Below are positions 14,955-24,231 of a stretch of DNA of 64,000 bases, piece after piece. Both the position numbers and the translations under genes were made by a program. The notes beneath the pieces were generated by a model, which saw only the letters and a program-made list of their open reading frames with translations, ran no database searches and was not told where the DNA came from. Each line of letters begins with the position of its first letter. Within the stretch, counting starts at the first letter, position 1. Source of the stretch: Billgrantia aerodenitrificans (GTDB lineage Bacteria; Pseudomonadota; Gammaproteobacteria; Pseudomonadales; Halomonadaceae); assembly GCF_021404405.1 (NCBI RefSeq), contig NZ_JABFTV010000007.1, positions 186,001-250,000 on the forward strand, read 5' to 3'.

Positions 14955-16277
14955 ATGGCGATCGTGCTGGGCGCCATTGCCGACGACTTCACCGGGGCCA
15001 CCGACCTGGCCAACAACCTGGTGCGTGGCGGCATGCGCTGCGTGCAGCTGATCGGCGTGCCCGAGCGCCCCCTGGCCGAGCTGGTCGAGGACGCAAAGCG
15101 GATCGATGCGGTGGTGGTGGCGCTGAAGTCGCGCTCCTGCCCGGCCGACGAGGCCATACGCGATTCGCTGGCGGCGCTGGAGTGGCTGCGCGGCGAGGGC
15201 GCCCGCCAGCTCTTCTTCAAGTACTGCTCCACCTTCGACTCCACCGAGGCCGGCAACATCGGCCCGGTCGGCGAGGCGCTGCTGGAACGCCTCGACGCGC
15301 AGCTGAGCGTCATGGTGCCGGCCTTTCCGGCCAACGGTCGCACCGTCTATCAGGGCCATCTGTTCGTCGGCGACCGGCTGCTCAACGAAAGCGGCATGCA
15401 GCACCACCCGCTCAACCCGATGCACGACGCCGATCTGGTCCGCGTGCTGGCGCGCCAGAGCCGGCACCCCGTAGGGCTGCTGCCGTGGCCGACGCTGGCT
15501 CAGGGCGCCGAGGCCGCCCGGGCACGGCTCGACGAACTGGCCGGGCAGGGCGTACGCCAGGCGATCTGCGACACTCTCGACGAGCGCGACCTGGCCGTGT
15601 TGGCCGAGGCGACGGCCGACCTGCCGCTGGTCACCGGCGGCTCGGGGCTGGGGCAGACGCTGCCCGCCGCGTACCGCCGGCGCGGCTGGCTGGGCGAGAT
15701 CGCGGCGGCGGGGGCGTTGCTGCCGGCGTCGGGCAGTGCTCTGGTGCTGTCGGGTAGCTGCTCGCGGGCCACCCTGGCCCAGGTCGACGCCTTTCTCACG
15801 CGCTTTCCCGGCTTTGCTCTCGATCCGGCCTCATTGGCCGAAGGGCCCGACCATCTGGAGCGGGCGCTGGCCTTCGCTCGCCGACACCTGGCCGGTGGCC
15901 GCCCGGTGCTGATCTACGCCTCGGCTGATGCCGAGCGGGTGCGCCGGGTGCAGCAGATGCTGGGACGCGAACGGGCCGGCGAACTGGTGGAGAAGGCGCT
16001 GGGCGAACTCGCCCGACGGCTGGTCGACGAGGGCGTGGGACGCCTGGTGGTGGCGGGCGGCGAGAGCTCCGGTGCCGTGGTGTCGGCGCTGGGTGTCTGC
16101 GCCCTGCGCATCGGCGAGCAGATCGACCCCGGCGTACCCTGGACCCAGGCCATGCTGGCCGGCCGCCAGGCGCCGCTGTCGCTGGCGCTGAAGTCGGGCA
16201 ACTTCGGCGGCGAGGATTTCTTCCTGCGCGCCTTCGAGGTGCTGCCAACCGTCGGCGACAGCGGAGGTGTGACATGA
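14955..16277 (+). CDS. otnK: 3-oxo-tetronate kinase (four-carbon acid sugar kinase, DUF1537 family)
   Basis: This 440-residue cytoplasmic kinase phosphorylates 3-oxo-tetronate at O4. The N-terminal acid-sugar-binding domain begins LGAIADDFTGATDLANNLVRGG with the conserved DDFTGATD; the FKYCSTFDSTEAGNIG motif follows, and the C-terminal nucleotide domain shows VVAGGESSGAVV and the LKSGNFGGEDFF tail. The ATG at 14955 has AGAGG 8 bases upstream; a GTG at 14949 overlapping the ltnD stop is possible. The stop overlaps the start of otnC by four bases, so translation is coupled. Confidence 0.94.
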   Translation: MAIVLGAIADDFTGATDLANNLVRGGMRCVQLIGVPERPLAELVEDAKRIDAVVVALKSRSCPADEAIRDSLAALEWLRGEGARQLFFKYCSTFDSTEAGNIGPVGEALLERLDAQLSVMVPAFPANGRTVYQGHLFVGDRLLNESGMQHHPLNPMHDADLVRVLARQSRHPVGLLPWPTLAQGAEAARARLDELAGQGVRQAICDTLDERDLAVLAEATADLPLVTGGSGLGQTLPAAYRRRGWLGEIAAAGALLPASGSALVLSGSCSRATLAQVDAFLTRFPGFALDPASLAEGPDHLERALAFARRHLAGGRPVLIYASADAERVRRVQQMLGRERAGELVEKALGELARRLVDEGVGRLVVAGGESSGAVVSALGVCALRIGEQIDPGVPWTQAMLAGRQAPLSLALKSGNFGGEDFFLRAFEVLPTVGDSGGVT

Positions 16278-16921
16278 GCACGGCCGATTGCCATCGCCTG
16301 CGCGAGCAGATCGCCACGCTCGGCAAGTCGCTGTTCGATCGCGGTCTGACCATGGGTTCGAGCGGCAACATCAGCGTACGCCTGGACGATGGCGGCTGGC
16401 TGATGACGCCGACCAACGCCTGCCTGGGCCGGCTCGATCCGGCACGGATCTCGCGCCTCGACCGCGACGGCTGCCTGCTCGACGGCGACGCCCCGACCAA
16501 GGAGCACTTCCTGCACATGGCGATGTACGCCGAGCGCCCTCGTGCCGGTGCCATCGTGCATCTGCACTCGACCCATTCGGTGGCGGTCTCCTGCCTGCCC
16601 GACGTCGACCCCTGCGACTGCATCCCGCCGCTCACCGCTTACTACGTGATGCGGGTGGGGCGCCTGCCCCTGGTGCCCTATCACGTGCCGGGAGACCCGG
16701 CGCTGGGAGATGCCGTGCGCGGCCTGGCCGGCAAGCACAGCGCTGTGCTGCTGGCCAACCATGGCCCGGTGGTGGCGGGCAAGAACCTGGAGGCGGCGGT
16801 CTACGCCACCGAGGAGCTGGAGGAGACCGCCAAGCTCTACCTGCTGCTGCGCGGCCATAATCCGCGCGGACTGACGCCCGAGCAGGTTGCCGAACTGGAG
16901 GCCCGTTTTCCCCGTGACTGA
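16274..16921 (+). CDS. otnC: 3-oxo-tetronate 4-phosphate decarboxylase (class II aldolase family)
   Basis: This 215-residue class II aldolase/adducin-type enzyme decarboxylates 3-oxo-tetronate 4-phosphate to dihydroxyacetone phosphate. The metal site is visible as H96 and H98 in VHLHSTHS and H163 in ANHGPVV, with the catalytic glutamate E77 in TKEHFLH; GSSGNISVR (28-36) binds the phosphate. It starts within the otnK stop (ATGA overlap) and precedes otnI by 36 bases. The product DHAP enters glycolysis directly. Confidence 0.93.
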   Translation: MSTADCHRLREQIATLGKSLFDRGLTMGSSGNISVRLDDGGWLMTPTNACLGRLDPARISRLDRDGCLLDGDAPTKEHFLHMAMYAERPRAGAIVHLHSTHSVAVSCLPDVDPCDCIPPLTAYYVMRVGRLPLVPYHVPGDPALGDAVRGLAGKHSAVLLANHGPVVAGKNLEAAVYATEELEETAKLYLLLRGHNPRGLTPEQVAELEARFPRD

Positions 16922-16957
16922 TGCCGTCCCACGACCCAAGAACACGAGACGCGAAAC

Positions 16958-17755
16958 ATGATTCGACTGGCCGCCAATCTCAGCATGCTGTTCACCGAGC
17001 ACGACTTCCTCGACCGCTTCCAGGCGGCTGCGGCGGCGGGCTTTCGCGGCGTGGAGTACCTGTTCCCCTATGCCTACGCTCCCGAGGAGCTGGCTGGTGC
17101 GCTGCGCGAAGCCGGCGTCGAGCAGGTGCTGTTCAACATGCCGCCGGGGAACTGGGAGGCCGGCGAGCGCGGTCTGGCCAGTCTGCCCGGGCGTGAGGCG
17201 GAATTTCGCGACGGCGTGGTCGAGGCGTTGCGCTACGCCGAAGCCCTCGACTGCCCCCGCGTGCACGCCATGGCCGGGCTGCTGCCGGTCGGCGCCGATG
17301 CCGAGACGCGGGCGCGCCACCATGCTACCTACGTGAGCAACCTGCGCTTCGCCGCCGCCGAGGCGGCCAAGGTGGGGCGCCAGGTGCTGATCGAGCCGAT
17401 CAACACCCGCGACATGCCGGGCTACTTCCTCTCGCGCCAGGCCCAGGCCATGGCGGTGCTCGAGCAGGTCGGGGCCAACGGCAGCCTGCGTCTGCAGTTC
17501 GATCTCTATCACTGCCAGGTCATGGAGGGCGATCTGATCCGTCATCTGGAACGGCAGTTCACCGCCATTGCACATATCCAGATCGCCGGCGTACCGGAGC
17601 GCCACGAACCGGACGTCGGCGAGGTGCACTATCCCGCCCTCTTCGAGCGGCTGGAGCGGCTCGGCTACCAGGGTTGGATCGGCTGCGAGTACCGGCCCGC
17701 GGCGGGCACCCGGCAAGGATTGGGCTGGGGGCGTGACTACGGGCTCATGGTCTGA
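16958..17755 (+). CDS. otnI: 2-oxo-tetronate isomerase (hydroxypyruvate isomerase-like)
   Basis: This 265-residue TIM-barrel protein of the xylose isomerase-like/Hyi family converts 2-oxo-tetronate, made by LtnD, into 3-oxo-tetronate for OtnK. The glutamate and histidine metal ligands appear in [29 protein letters not shown] and the C-terminal GCEYRP. Full length for the family. The operon context favours OtnI over hydroxypyruvate isomerase. Confidence 0.92.
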   Translation: MIRLAANLSMLFTEHDFLDRFQAAAAAGFRGVEYLFPYAYAPEELAGALREAGVEQVLFNMPPGNWEAGERGLASLPGREAEFRDGVVEALRYAEALDCPRVHAMAGLLPVGADAETRARHHATYVSNLRFAAAEAAKVGRQVLIEPINTRDMPGYFLSRQAQAMAVLEQVGANGSLRLQFDLYHCQVMEGDLIRHLERQFTAIAHIQIAGVPERHEPDVGEVHYPALFERLERLGYQGWIGCEYRPAAGTRQGLGWGRDYGLMV

Positions 17756-17789
17756 GCGCAACGGCAAACACAACGACAGGATGCCAGAC

Positions 17790-18755
17790 ATGCACATCGT
17801 CATTACCGGCGGCGCCGGTTTCCTCGGCCAGCGTCTTGCTACTCGGCTGCTGGCACGCGGCGAGCTGAGAGGTGAGGCCATTCAGCGTCTGACGCTGGTC
17901 GATCAGGTCGAGCCACCGTGCCCGCCCAGCGACACGGCCGACGTCGCAGGGTTGGCGCTGGATATCACCGAGCCCGGTGCGCTGGACGCAGTGCTCGATG
18001 CGCGTCCGCAGGTCGTGTATCACCTGGCCGCGGTGGTCAGCAGCGCCGCCGAGGCCGACCTGGATCTCGGCATGGAGGTCAACTTCGATGCCACCCGGGC
18101 ACTGCTGGAGGGCTGCCGCGAGCGGGGGCTGGCCAATACCCGTCTGATCATGGCGAGCTCGGTTGCCGCCTACGGCGGCGAGCTGCCCGCGGTGCTCGAC
18201 GACATGACCGCGCTGCAGCCGCAGAACTCCTACGGCACCCAGAAGGCGATGTGCGAGCTGCTGATCAACGACTACAGCCGACGCGGCCTGATCGATGGCT
18301 GCGTGCTGCGTCTGCCGACCATCATCGTGCGTCCGGGACGACCCAACGCCGCCGCCTCGAGCTTCGCCTCCAGCATCCTGCGCGAGCCGCTCAACGGTGA
18401 GGAGGCCGTCTGTCCCGTGGCCACCTCCCTGGAGCTGTTCGTGATGTCGCCGGCCAAGGTGATCGAGGCGCTGATTCATGGCGCCGAGGTGTCGGGTGAG
18501 GCGCTGGCACCGTTTCGCGCCTTCATGCTGCCGGGCATCACGGTCAGCGTGGCCGAGATGCTCGACTCCCTGCGTCAGGTCGCGGGTGAGGAGGCGCTGG
18601 CGCGGGTGCGCCACGAGCCCGATCCGCGTATCGAGGCGATCGTCGCCAGTTGGCCGGCACGCTTCGAGACCCGCCGGGCGCGGGAGCTGGGCTTCGCCGG
18701 CGACCGCAGCCTGCACGATATCGTCAAGGCGTTCATCGAGGAGCGCAGCCGATAG
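17790..18755 (+). CDS. denD: D-erythronate dehydrogenase (extended SDR)
   Basis: This 321-residue extended short-chain dehydrogenase has the NAD loop TGGAGFLG (6-13) and the Tyr-Lys pair in SYGTQKAM (Y148, K152), with the serine in MASSVAAYGG. DenD oxidises D-erythronate at C3 directly to 3-oxo-tetronate, bypassing OtnI, so the operon can take both C4 acid sugars. I chose the ATG at 17790 because the AGGA upstream is nine bases away; an ATG three codons earlier sits directly on that site. Fifth enzyme gene of the operon. Confidence 0.92.
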   Translation: MHIVITGGAGFLGQRLATRLLARGELRGEAIQRLTLVDQVEPPCPPSDTADVAGLALDITEPGALDAVLDARPQVVYHLAAVVSSAAEADLDLGMEVNFDATRALLEGCRERGLANTRLIMASSVAAYGGELPAVLDDMTALQPQNSYGTQKAMCELLINDYSRRGLIDGCVLRLPTIIVRPGRPNAAASSFASSILREPLNGEEAVCPVATSLELFVMSPAKVIEALIHGAEVSGEALAPFRAFMLPGITVSVAEMLDSLRQVAGEEALARVRHEPDPRIEAIVASWPARFETRRARELGFAGDRSLHDIVKAFIEERSR

Positions 18756-18825
18756 CGAGCACATAGCCGCGGCCGACAGGCCGCCGACAACAACCGAGGT
18801 GTTTCACGACGAAGAGGTCACAACA

Positions 18826-19824
18826 ATGAAAACGCAGTTCGTACGCCACGCCCTCACCGCCGCCATCGGCGGCATCACTGCCGCCGCTCTGGTCGCCAAT
18901 GCCCAGGCCGCCCAGGAGGTCAGCCTGGGTCACACCCTCTCTTCCACCTCCCACTATGCGGTGGGTGCCCAGGCCTTCAAGGAGACCCTGGAAGAACTCA
19001 GCGGCGGCGCCTTCACGGTCACCGAATACGCCTCCGGCGCGCTGGGCGGCGAGCGCGAGATGATCGAGGGCCTGCAGATCGGCACCGTGGACGTGGTCAT
19101 CACCTCCACCGGCCCGCTCGGCAACTTCGTGCCGGAGACCTACGTGCTCGACCTGCCGTTCCTGTTCGAGAGCTACGATCAGGCCCGCTGCGTGCTCGAC
19201 AGCGAGCTCGGCGGCGAGCTGCTGGAGAAGATGGGGCAGCACGACCTGGTCGGCCTGGCCTGGTCGGAGAACGGCTTCCGTCACCTCACCAACAGCCGCC
19301 GCGAAGTGACCAGCCCCAGCGATGCCGAAGGACTGCGGGTGCGCACCATGGAGAACGAGGTGCACCAGGAGGCCTTCCGCCAGATGGGTGCACGGCCCAC
19401 TCCGATGGCCTTCCCGGAGCTCTTCACGGCGCTGCAGCAGGGTGTGGTGGATGGCCAGGAGAATCCCATCACGGTGATCGTCGCCACCAACTTCTGGGAA
19501 GTGCAGGACCATCTCTCGCTTACCGGGCACGTCTATTCCCCCGCCGCCGTGCTGGGCTCGCCGCTGTTGCTCGACGGGCTCAGCGACGAGGAGCGCGAGT
19601 GGTTCCACGAAGCCGCCCGTGCCTCGGCCGAGGCGACTCGCGGCGAGGTGTCGCGGCTCGAGGAGGAGGGCGTGGCCCTGCTGCGCGACAACGGTATGAC
19701 GGTCAACACCGAGATCGACATCGGCCCCTTCCAGCAGGCGGTCGAGCCGGCCTACGAGATCTTCACCCGCCAGCACGGCAGCGAGATGCTGGAGAGGATC
19801 CAGGAGAAGGCGGCCAGCTGCTGA
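18826..19824 (+). CDS. dctP: TRAP transporter substrate-binding protein DctP, acid-sugar operon
   Basis: This 332-residue periplasmic receptor has a signal peptide (residues 1 to about 28, ending AQA). The DctP fold shows the conserved VRTMENEVHQEAFRQMGARPTPMAF segment, whose arginine binds the ligand carboxylate, and VVDGQENPITVI. The operon around it identifies the ligand as probably L-threonate and/or D-erythronate. AGAGG lies upstream of the ATG. A stem-loop after the stop (19837-19868) separates it from the permease genes. Confidence 0.92.
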   Translation: MKTQFVRHALTAAIGGITAAALVANAQAAQEVSLGHTLSSTSHYAVGAQAFKETLEELSGGAFTVTEYASGALGGEREMIEGLQIGTVDVVITSTGPLGNFVPETYVLDLPFLFESYDQARCVLDSELGGELLEKMGQHDLVGLAWSENGFRHLTNSRREVTSPSDAEGLRVRTMENEVHQEAFRQMGARPTPMAFPELFTALQQGVVDGQENPITVIVATNFWEVQDHLSLTGHVYSPAAVLGSPLLLDGLSDEEREWFHEAARASAEATRGEVSRLEEEGVALLRDNGMTVNTEIDIGPFQQAVEPAYEIFTRQHGSEMLERIQEKAASC

Positions 19825-19836
19825 GAAGAGCGTGAA

Positions 19837-19868
19837 TGCCCGTGCGGTGTCACCGCGTCGCGCGGGCA
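19837..19868 (+). promoter_or_regulatory. Stem-loop between dctP and dctQ
   Basis: TGCCCGTGCG pairs with CGCGCGGGCA (one G-T pair) around a 12-base loop, followed by CTTCTC. It lies 13 bases after the dctP stop and 73 bases before dctQ. Placement after a binding-protein gene suggests mRNA protection plus partial termination, which would raise receptor over permease. The role is inferred. Confidence 0.6.
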
Positions 19869-19940
19869 CTTCTCTACGCTGAGTTACCCAACTGCGCTCC
19901 CGGTGTATAGCGGGGGCGCGTCGGCAGGAATCGTGAGCCC

Positions 19941-20528
19941 ATGGTGGATTTCTTTCTTCGTTTCGAACGTCAGCTGACGCGCCTGGCCATGCTGGTGGCG
20001 GTGGTCATGCTGGTGGTGTCGGTGTCGTTCAGCTTCTATCAGGTGCTGACCCGCTTCGTTTTCAATGCGCCCTCCACCTGGACCGAGGTGGCGGCGCGCA
20101 CGGCGATGATCTGGTGCGTGTTCATGGCCGCCGCCGCGACCTTCCGTGGCGGCTACATGATGGCCGTGGAGGCGATCTACAAGGTGGTGCCGCAGCGTCT
20201 GCTGCTGGTGCTCGAAATCGCCATCGTGCTGTGCTGCCTGCTGGTGCTGGCGGTGCTGGTCCACTACGGCATTCTCATGACCCGGCGCGTTGCCAACCAG
20301 ACCATGTCGGGCATGAACATCTCCATAGCCTACGCCTACGCCGCCATTCCCATCGGGGCCGGTTTCGCCATCGTCTCGGTCGTTGCCCGGCTGCTGGCCC
20401 AGTTGACTGGCCGCGAGGCTGTGGGCCCCGACCTGGACGAAGCCTCACCCGAGGTGGAAATGCACGATCTGCGCCGTACCATGCCCGAGACCGCCGAGGA
20501 CGTCGAACGCGGAGGGCCGCGCTCATGA
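19941..20528 (+). CDS. dctQ: TRAP transporter small permease DctQ
   Basis: This 195-residue inner-membrane protein has four hydrophobic segments in the DctQ pattern, with the FYQVLTRFVFNAPSTWTEVAAR motif after helix 1. It ends in a hydrophilic, acidic cytoplasmic tail of about 35 residues, longer than usual. The stop overlaps the dctM start by four bases. It forms the membrane complex with DctM for sodium-driven uptake. Confidence 0.92.
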   Translation: MVDFFLRFERQLTRLAMLVAVVMLVVSVSFSFYQVLTRFVFNAPSTWTEVAARTAMIWCVFMAAAATFRGGYMMAVEAIYKVVPQRLLLVLEIAIVLCCLLVLAVLVHYGILMTRRVANQTMSGMNISIAYAYAAIPIGAGFAIVSVVARLLAQLTGREAVGPDLDEASPEVEMHDLRRTMPETAEDVERGGPRS

Positions 20529-21799
20529 ACCTGGTCATCGGTCTGTCATTGATCATCCTGTTCGCCTTCGGCGTGCCGATCGCCGTGTCGATCATGCTGG
20601 CCTCGATCATCGGTATCGAGTTCTTCACCCGGCTGCCACTGCTGCTGGTGCCGCAGCAGATGTTCATCGGCATCGACAAGTTCCCGCTGATGGCGATCCC
20701 GTTCTTCATTCTCGCCGGCAATCTGATGGCGGCCGGCGGCATCTCCCAGCGCCTGGTGGACCTGGCCAAATCCATCGTCGGCGGCGTGCAGGGCGGGCTG
20801 GCGATGACCTGCGTGCTGACCTGCATGATGTTCGCCGCGGTGTCCGGCTCCAGCGTGGCGACCACCTTCGCCATCGGCGCCATCCTGATTCCGGCCATGG
20901 TGCGCCATGGCTACCCCAAGCCGCTGGCGGCTTCGATCCAGGCCTCGTCGGCGGAGCTCGGGGTGCTGATCCCGCCGTCGATCCCGCTGATCCTGTTCGG
21001 CGTAAGCACCGACACCTCCATCGGTCAGCTGTTCCTGGCCGGGGTAGGGCCGGGCCTGCTCATTGGTACTGCTTTGATCCTGTTCCTCTATTTGTTCTGC
21101 AAGGTGCGCGGCTTCGGCCTGGAGGACCACAAGGACAGCACCAGCTTCGTGATCTCGTTCAAGCGCGCCTGGGCGGCGCTGCTGATGCCGGTGGTGGTGA
21201 TCGGCGGGATCTACGGCGGCGTATTCACCCCCACAGAGGCTTCGGCGGTGGCAGTGTTCTACGCCCTGCTGGTGGGCGGGCTCTACTATCGCGAGCTCAA
21301 GGTGGCCGATCTGTGGCCGATCCTGCGCCAGAGCGTGATTTCCACCGCCGCGGTGATGCTGATCATCGCCGCGGCCTCGCTGTTCAGCTTCCTGATCAGC
21401 CGGACGGGCCTGCCGGGCCATATCGCCGGTTGGGTGACCGGCGTGTTCGACAGCCCCATGACTTTCCTGCTGGCGGTCAACGTGCTGCTGCTGATCGTCG
21501 GCATGTTCATAGAGACTTCCGCCGCCATCCTGGTGCTGGCGCCGATCCTGACGCCGATCGCCATCCAGTTCGGCGTCCATCCGGTGCATTTCGGTCTGAT
21601 CATGGTGGTCAACCTGGCGCTGGGCATGATCACCCCGCCGCTGGGCGTGAACCTGTTCGCCGCCTGTGCGGTGGCCAAGATCTCCATCGATCAGATGCTG
21701 CCCTGGCTGGTGCGCTTCGTGCTGGTGGTGCTGGCCTGCCTGATAGCGATCACCTACATGCCGTGGATCTCGCTGGGTCTGGTGAGACTGGTCTACTGA
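20525..21799 (+). CDS. dctM: TRAP transporter large permease DctM
   Basis: This 424-residue protein has about twelve hydrophobic segments and the DctM landmarks PLMAIPFFILAGNLM, SGSSVATTFAIGAILIPAM and PPSIPLILFGV. It is the transporting subunit of the TRAP system, driven by the sodium gradient that a halophile maintains. Translationally coupled to dctQ. A repetitive 30-base spacer separates it from the aldehyde dehydrogenase gene. Confidence 0.94.
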   Translation: MNLVIGLSLIILFAFGVPIAVSIMLASIIGIEFFTRLPLLLVPQQMFIGIDKFPLMAIPFFILAGNLMAAGGISQRLVDLAKSIVGGVQGGLAMTCVLTCMMFAAVSGSSVATTFAIGAILIPAMVRHGYPKPLAASIQASSAELGVLIPPSIPLILFGVSTDTSIGQLFLAGVGPGLLIGTALILFLYLFCKVRGFGLEDHKDSTSFVISFKRAWAALLMPVVVIGGIYGGVFTPTEASAVAVFYALLVGGLYYRELKVADLWPILRQSVISTAAVMLIIAAASLFSFLISRTGLPGHIAGWVTGVFDSPMTFLLAVNVLLLIVGMFIETSAAILVLAPILTPIAIQFGVHPVHFGLIMVVNLALGMITPPLGVNLFAACAVAKISIDQMLPWLVRFVLVVLACLIAITYMPWISLGLVRLVY

Positions 21800-21819
21800 G
21801 GAACGATCTCAAGGACAAA

Positions 21820-21843
21820 GACAACGACAACGACAACGACAAG
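21820..21843 (+). repeat. Hexanucleotide tract (GACAAC) before the aldehyde dehydrogenase ribosome site
   Basis: Three perfect GACAAC units (21820-21837) and a fourth GACAAG (21838-21843) run straight into AAGGAGG, eight bases before the ATG at 21852. A diverged unit precedes them. Such tracts can change copy number by slippage. Here that would move upstream sequence relative to the ribosome site without altering the site itself. Confidence 0.7.
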
Positions 21844-21851
21844 GAGGATGT

Positions 21852-23312
21852 ATGACCGTGCTACCCGTGATTCCGCCCCGACACGCCCTGATCGGCGGCG
21901 AATGGGTGCCGACCCAGGCGCTGCTCGACGTGGAGACCCCCTCCAGCGGCCAGACCATCGCCCAGATCGCCCGCTGCCAGGCCGAAGAGGTGATGGTGGC
22001 CGTCGACGCTGCGCGTCGCGCCTTCAGCGGCAGCCTGGGCGAGTGGGCGCGCTGGAGTGCGAAGCGGCGCGGCGAGTGGCTGCTGCAGTTCGCCGACGCC
22101 ATCGATGCCGACCACGCCAACCTGGCGGCACTGGAGTGCGCCGACACCGGCAAGCCGATGGCCCAGGCCGAGGCCGATATTCGCGCCTGCGCACGCTACT
22201 TCCGCTTCTACGGCGGCGGAGCCGACAAGCTGCACGGCGAGACGATACCGTTCGACGAAGGCTTTGCCGTGCTCACCCTGCGCGAGCCCTATGGTGTGTG
22301 CGCTCAGATCATCCCCTGGAACTATCCGGCGCAGATCTTCGGACGCTGCGTGGCGGCGGCGCTGGCCACCGGCAACAGCGTGGTGCTCAAGCCCGCCGAA
22401 GACGCCTGCCTGAGCGTGTTGCGCCTGGCCGAGCTGGCCTGCGAGGCGGGCCTGCCGCCCGGCGTGCTCAACGTGGTGCCGGGACTGGGGCGTGAGGCGG
22501 GTGCGGCGCTGGCCTCGCACCCGGCCATCGATCATCTCTCCTTCACCGGCTCGCCCGTCACGGGCACTCAGGTGGCTCAGGCCGCCGCGGCGCACCATGT
22601 GCCGGTGACCCTGGAGCTGGGTGGCAAGTCGCCGCAGATCGTCTTCGCCGATGCCGACATGCCGCAAGTGCTGGACACGGTGGTGCGCGCCATCATCCAG
22701 AATGCCGGCCAGACCTGCTCGGCCGGCAGCCGCCTGCTGCTGGAGGCGAGCTGTGCCGAGGCGGTGCTGGGCGAGCTAGTCGAGCGCTTCGCGGCGCTGC
22801 GCTGCGATGCCGGCGAAGCCAACGCCGACTGCGGCCCCTTGATCAACGCCCGCCAGAAGGCCGGCCTGGAGGCACGCCTGGAAGCCGCCCAGGCCGATGG
22901 CGTGCGGGTGGCGGCGAAGGGTGAGCTGGCCGCCGGAGCCCCCGTGGGCGGCCATTTCGTGGTGCCCCATCTACTCACCGACATCCCCGCCGGCCATGCC
23001 GTGCTGCGTGAGGAACTGTTCGGCCCGGTGCTGGCGGTGCAGCTCTTTCGCGACGAGGCCGAGGCACTGCGCCTGGCCAATGCTACCGACTTCGGCCTCT
23101 GTGCCGGTGTGTGGACCCGCGACGGCGGCCGTCAGCTGCGCCTGGCCAAGGGCATCCGCAGCGGTCAGGTGTTCATCAACAACTACGGCGCGGGTGGCGG
23201 CATCGAGCTGCCGTTCGGCGGTGTGGGACGCTCCGGACACGGCCGCGAGAAGGGCTTCGAAGGGCTGCGCAGCTACACCCGGCTGAAGACCGTGGCGATC
23301 CGGCATGGTTGA
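21852..23312 (+). CDS. NAD(P)-dependent aldehyde dehydrogenase
   Basis: This 486-residue aldehyde dehydrogenase of the betaine-aldehyde/succinate-semialdehyde superfamily has IIPWNYPAQI for cofactor binding, the catalytic glutamate in VTLELGGKSP and the nucleophile cysteine in QNAGQTCSAGSR. The C-terminal ELPFGGVGRSGHGREKG is intact. AAGGAGG gives strong translation. It lies downstream of the acid-sugar TRAP genes and upstream of a beta-hydroxyacid dehydrogenase, so it may oxidise an aldehyde formed from a related polyol or hydroxyacid. Published C4 acid-sugar pathways do not need it, so its substrate is open. Confidence 0.9.
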   Translation: MTVLPVIPPRHALIGGEWVPTQALLDVETPSSGQTIAQIARCQAEEVMVAVDAARRAFSGSLGEWARWSAKRRGEWLLQFADAIDADHANLAALECADTGKPMAQAEADIRACARYFRFYGGGADKLHGETIPFDEGFAVLTLREPYGVCAQIIPWNYPAQIFGRCVAAALATGNSVVLKPAEDACLSVLRLAELACEAGLPPGVLNVVPGLGREAGAALASHPAIDHLSFTGSPVTGTQVAQAAAAHHVPVTLELGGKSPQIVFADADMPQVLDTVVRAIIQNAGQTCSAGSRLLLEASCAEAVLGELVERFAALRCDAGEANADCGPLINARQKAGLEARLEAAQADGVRVAAKGELAAGAPVGGHFVVPHLLTDIPAGHAVLREELFGPVLAVQLFRDEAEALRLANATDFGLCAGVWTRDGGRQLRLAKGIRSGQVFINNYGAGGGIELPFGGVGRSGHGREKGFEGLRSYTRLKTVAIRHG

Positions 23313-23343
23313 GACGAACGATTCACAGCGAGAGGAGAGAGAC

Positions 23344-24231
23344 ATGAAGGCATCACGCCGGGTCGGCCTGGTCGGGGTCGGTCTGATGGGGCACGGCATT
23401 GCCGCCAACATTCTGCGCGGTGGCCATGCGCTCTGCTTTCTGGATCATCCGGGCAACCAGCCGGTGGAAGACCTGCTCGGCGCCGGTGCGGTGGCCAAGG
23501 GCAGCGGACGCGAGGTGGCCGAGGCCGCCGAGGTGGTGATCCTGTGCGTGACCGGCTCGCCTCAGGTGGAGGCGGTGCTGTTCGAACCGGGCGGGGTGCT
23601 CGAAGGGCTGGCGCCCGGCACGCTGGTGATCGACTGCTCCACGGCGCTGCCGAGTTCCACCGAACGAGTCGCTGCTCGCGTAACGGCGGCGGGCGGTCGC
23701 TTCATGGACGCCGCCATGACCCGTACGCCCAAGGAAGCCGAGGAGGGGCGACTGAACCTGATCGTCGGCGCGCCCGAGGCGCTGTTCACCGAGGTGCGCC
23801 CGCTGCTCGAATGCTTCGCCGAGAACATCGCCCACGCCGGGCCGGTGGGGGCGGGGCATACCCTGAAGCTCTTGCACAACTTCGTCTCGCTGGGCTTCAC
23901 CGCGGTGCTGGCCGAAGCCGCGGCGGCGTCGCGTCGGGCCGGCATCGACGATGCGGCGCTGCTCGACGTGCTGGGCAAGGGCGGCGGCGGTGGGGTGGTG
24001 CTGGAGCGGCTGCGCCCCTACATCGAAGCTGGCGATCCGTCCGGATTCCGCTTCAGCGTGGCCAACGCGCTCAAGGACATCGGCTACTACCGCACCATGA
24101 CCGAGGATCTCGCCGCCGAGGGCGGGGTGGCCGAAGCGGTGCTGGCGCTCTATCGCCAGGCCAGCGACGCCGGCCATGCGGACAAGCCGGTGCCGGAGCT
24201 GGTCGGGTTGCTGGAGCAGAGCAGAGTCTAG
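23344..24231 (+). CDS. Beta-hydroxyacid dehydrogenase-family protein with a variant substrate loop
   Basis: This 295-residue protein has the NAD loop GVGLMG (11-16) and the catalytic lysine and asparagine in TLKLLHNF (K175, N179). In place of the usual DAPVSGG substrate loop it has DAAMTRTPKEAEEG (122-135), marking a separate subfamily from GarR, LtnD and hydroxyisobutyrate dehydrogenase. It likely oxidises or reduces a hydroxyacid with a different C3/C4 group. Last gene of the tetronate operon, 31 bases after the aldehyde dehydrogenase; its 3' end overlaps the convergent mtfA by four bases. Confidence 0.85.
   Translation: MKASRRVGLVGVGLMGHGIAANILRGGHALCFLDHPGNQPVEDLLGAGAVAKGSGREVAEAAEVVILCVTGSPQVEAVLFEPGGVLEGLAPGTLVIDCSTALPSSTERVAARVTAAGGRFMDAAMTRTPKEAEEGRLNLIVGAPEALFTEVRPLLECFAENIAHAGPVGAGHTLKLLHNFVSLGFTAVLAEAAAASRRAGIDDAALLDVLGKGGGGGVVLERLRPYIEAGDPSGFRFSVANALKDIGYYRTMTEDLAAEGGVAEAVLALYRQASDAGHADKPVPELVGLLEQSRV

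Noticed and set aside
15914..17881. 655-codon open frame on the minus strand across otnK, otnC, otnI and denD
   Set aside because: It lies opposite four well-supported genes, has a compositionally biased product without a recognisable domain, and is explained by GC-rich codon use.
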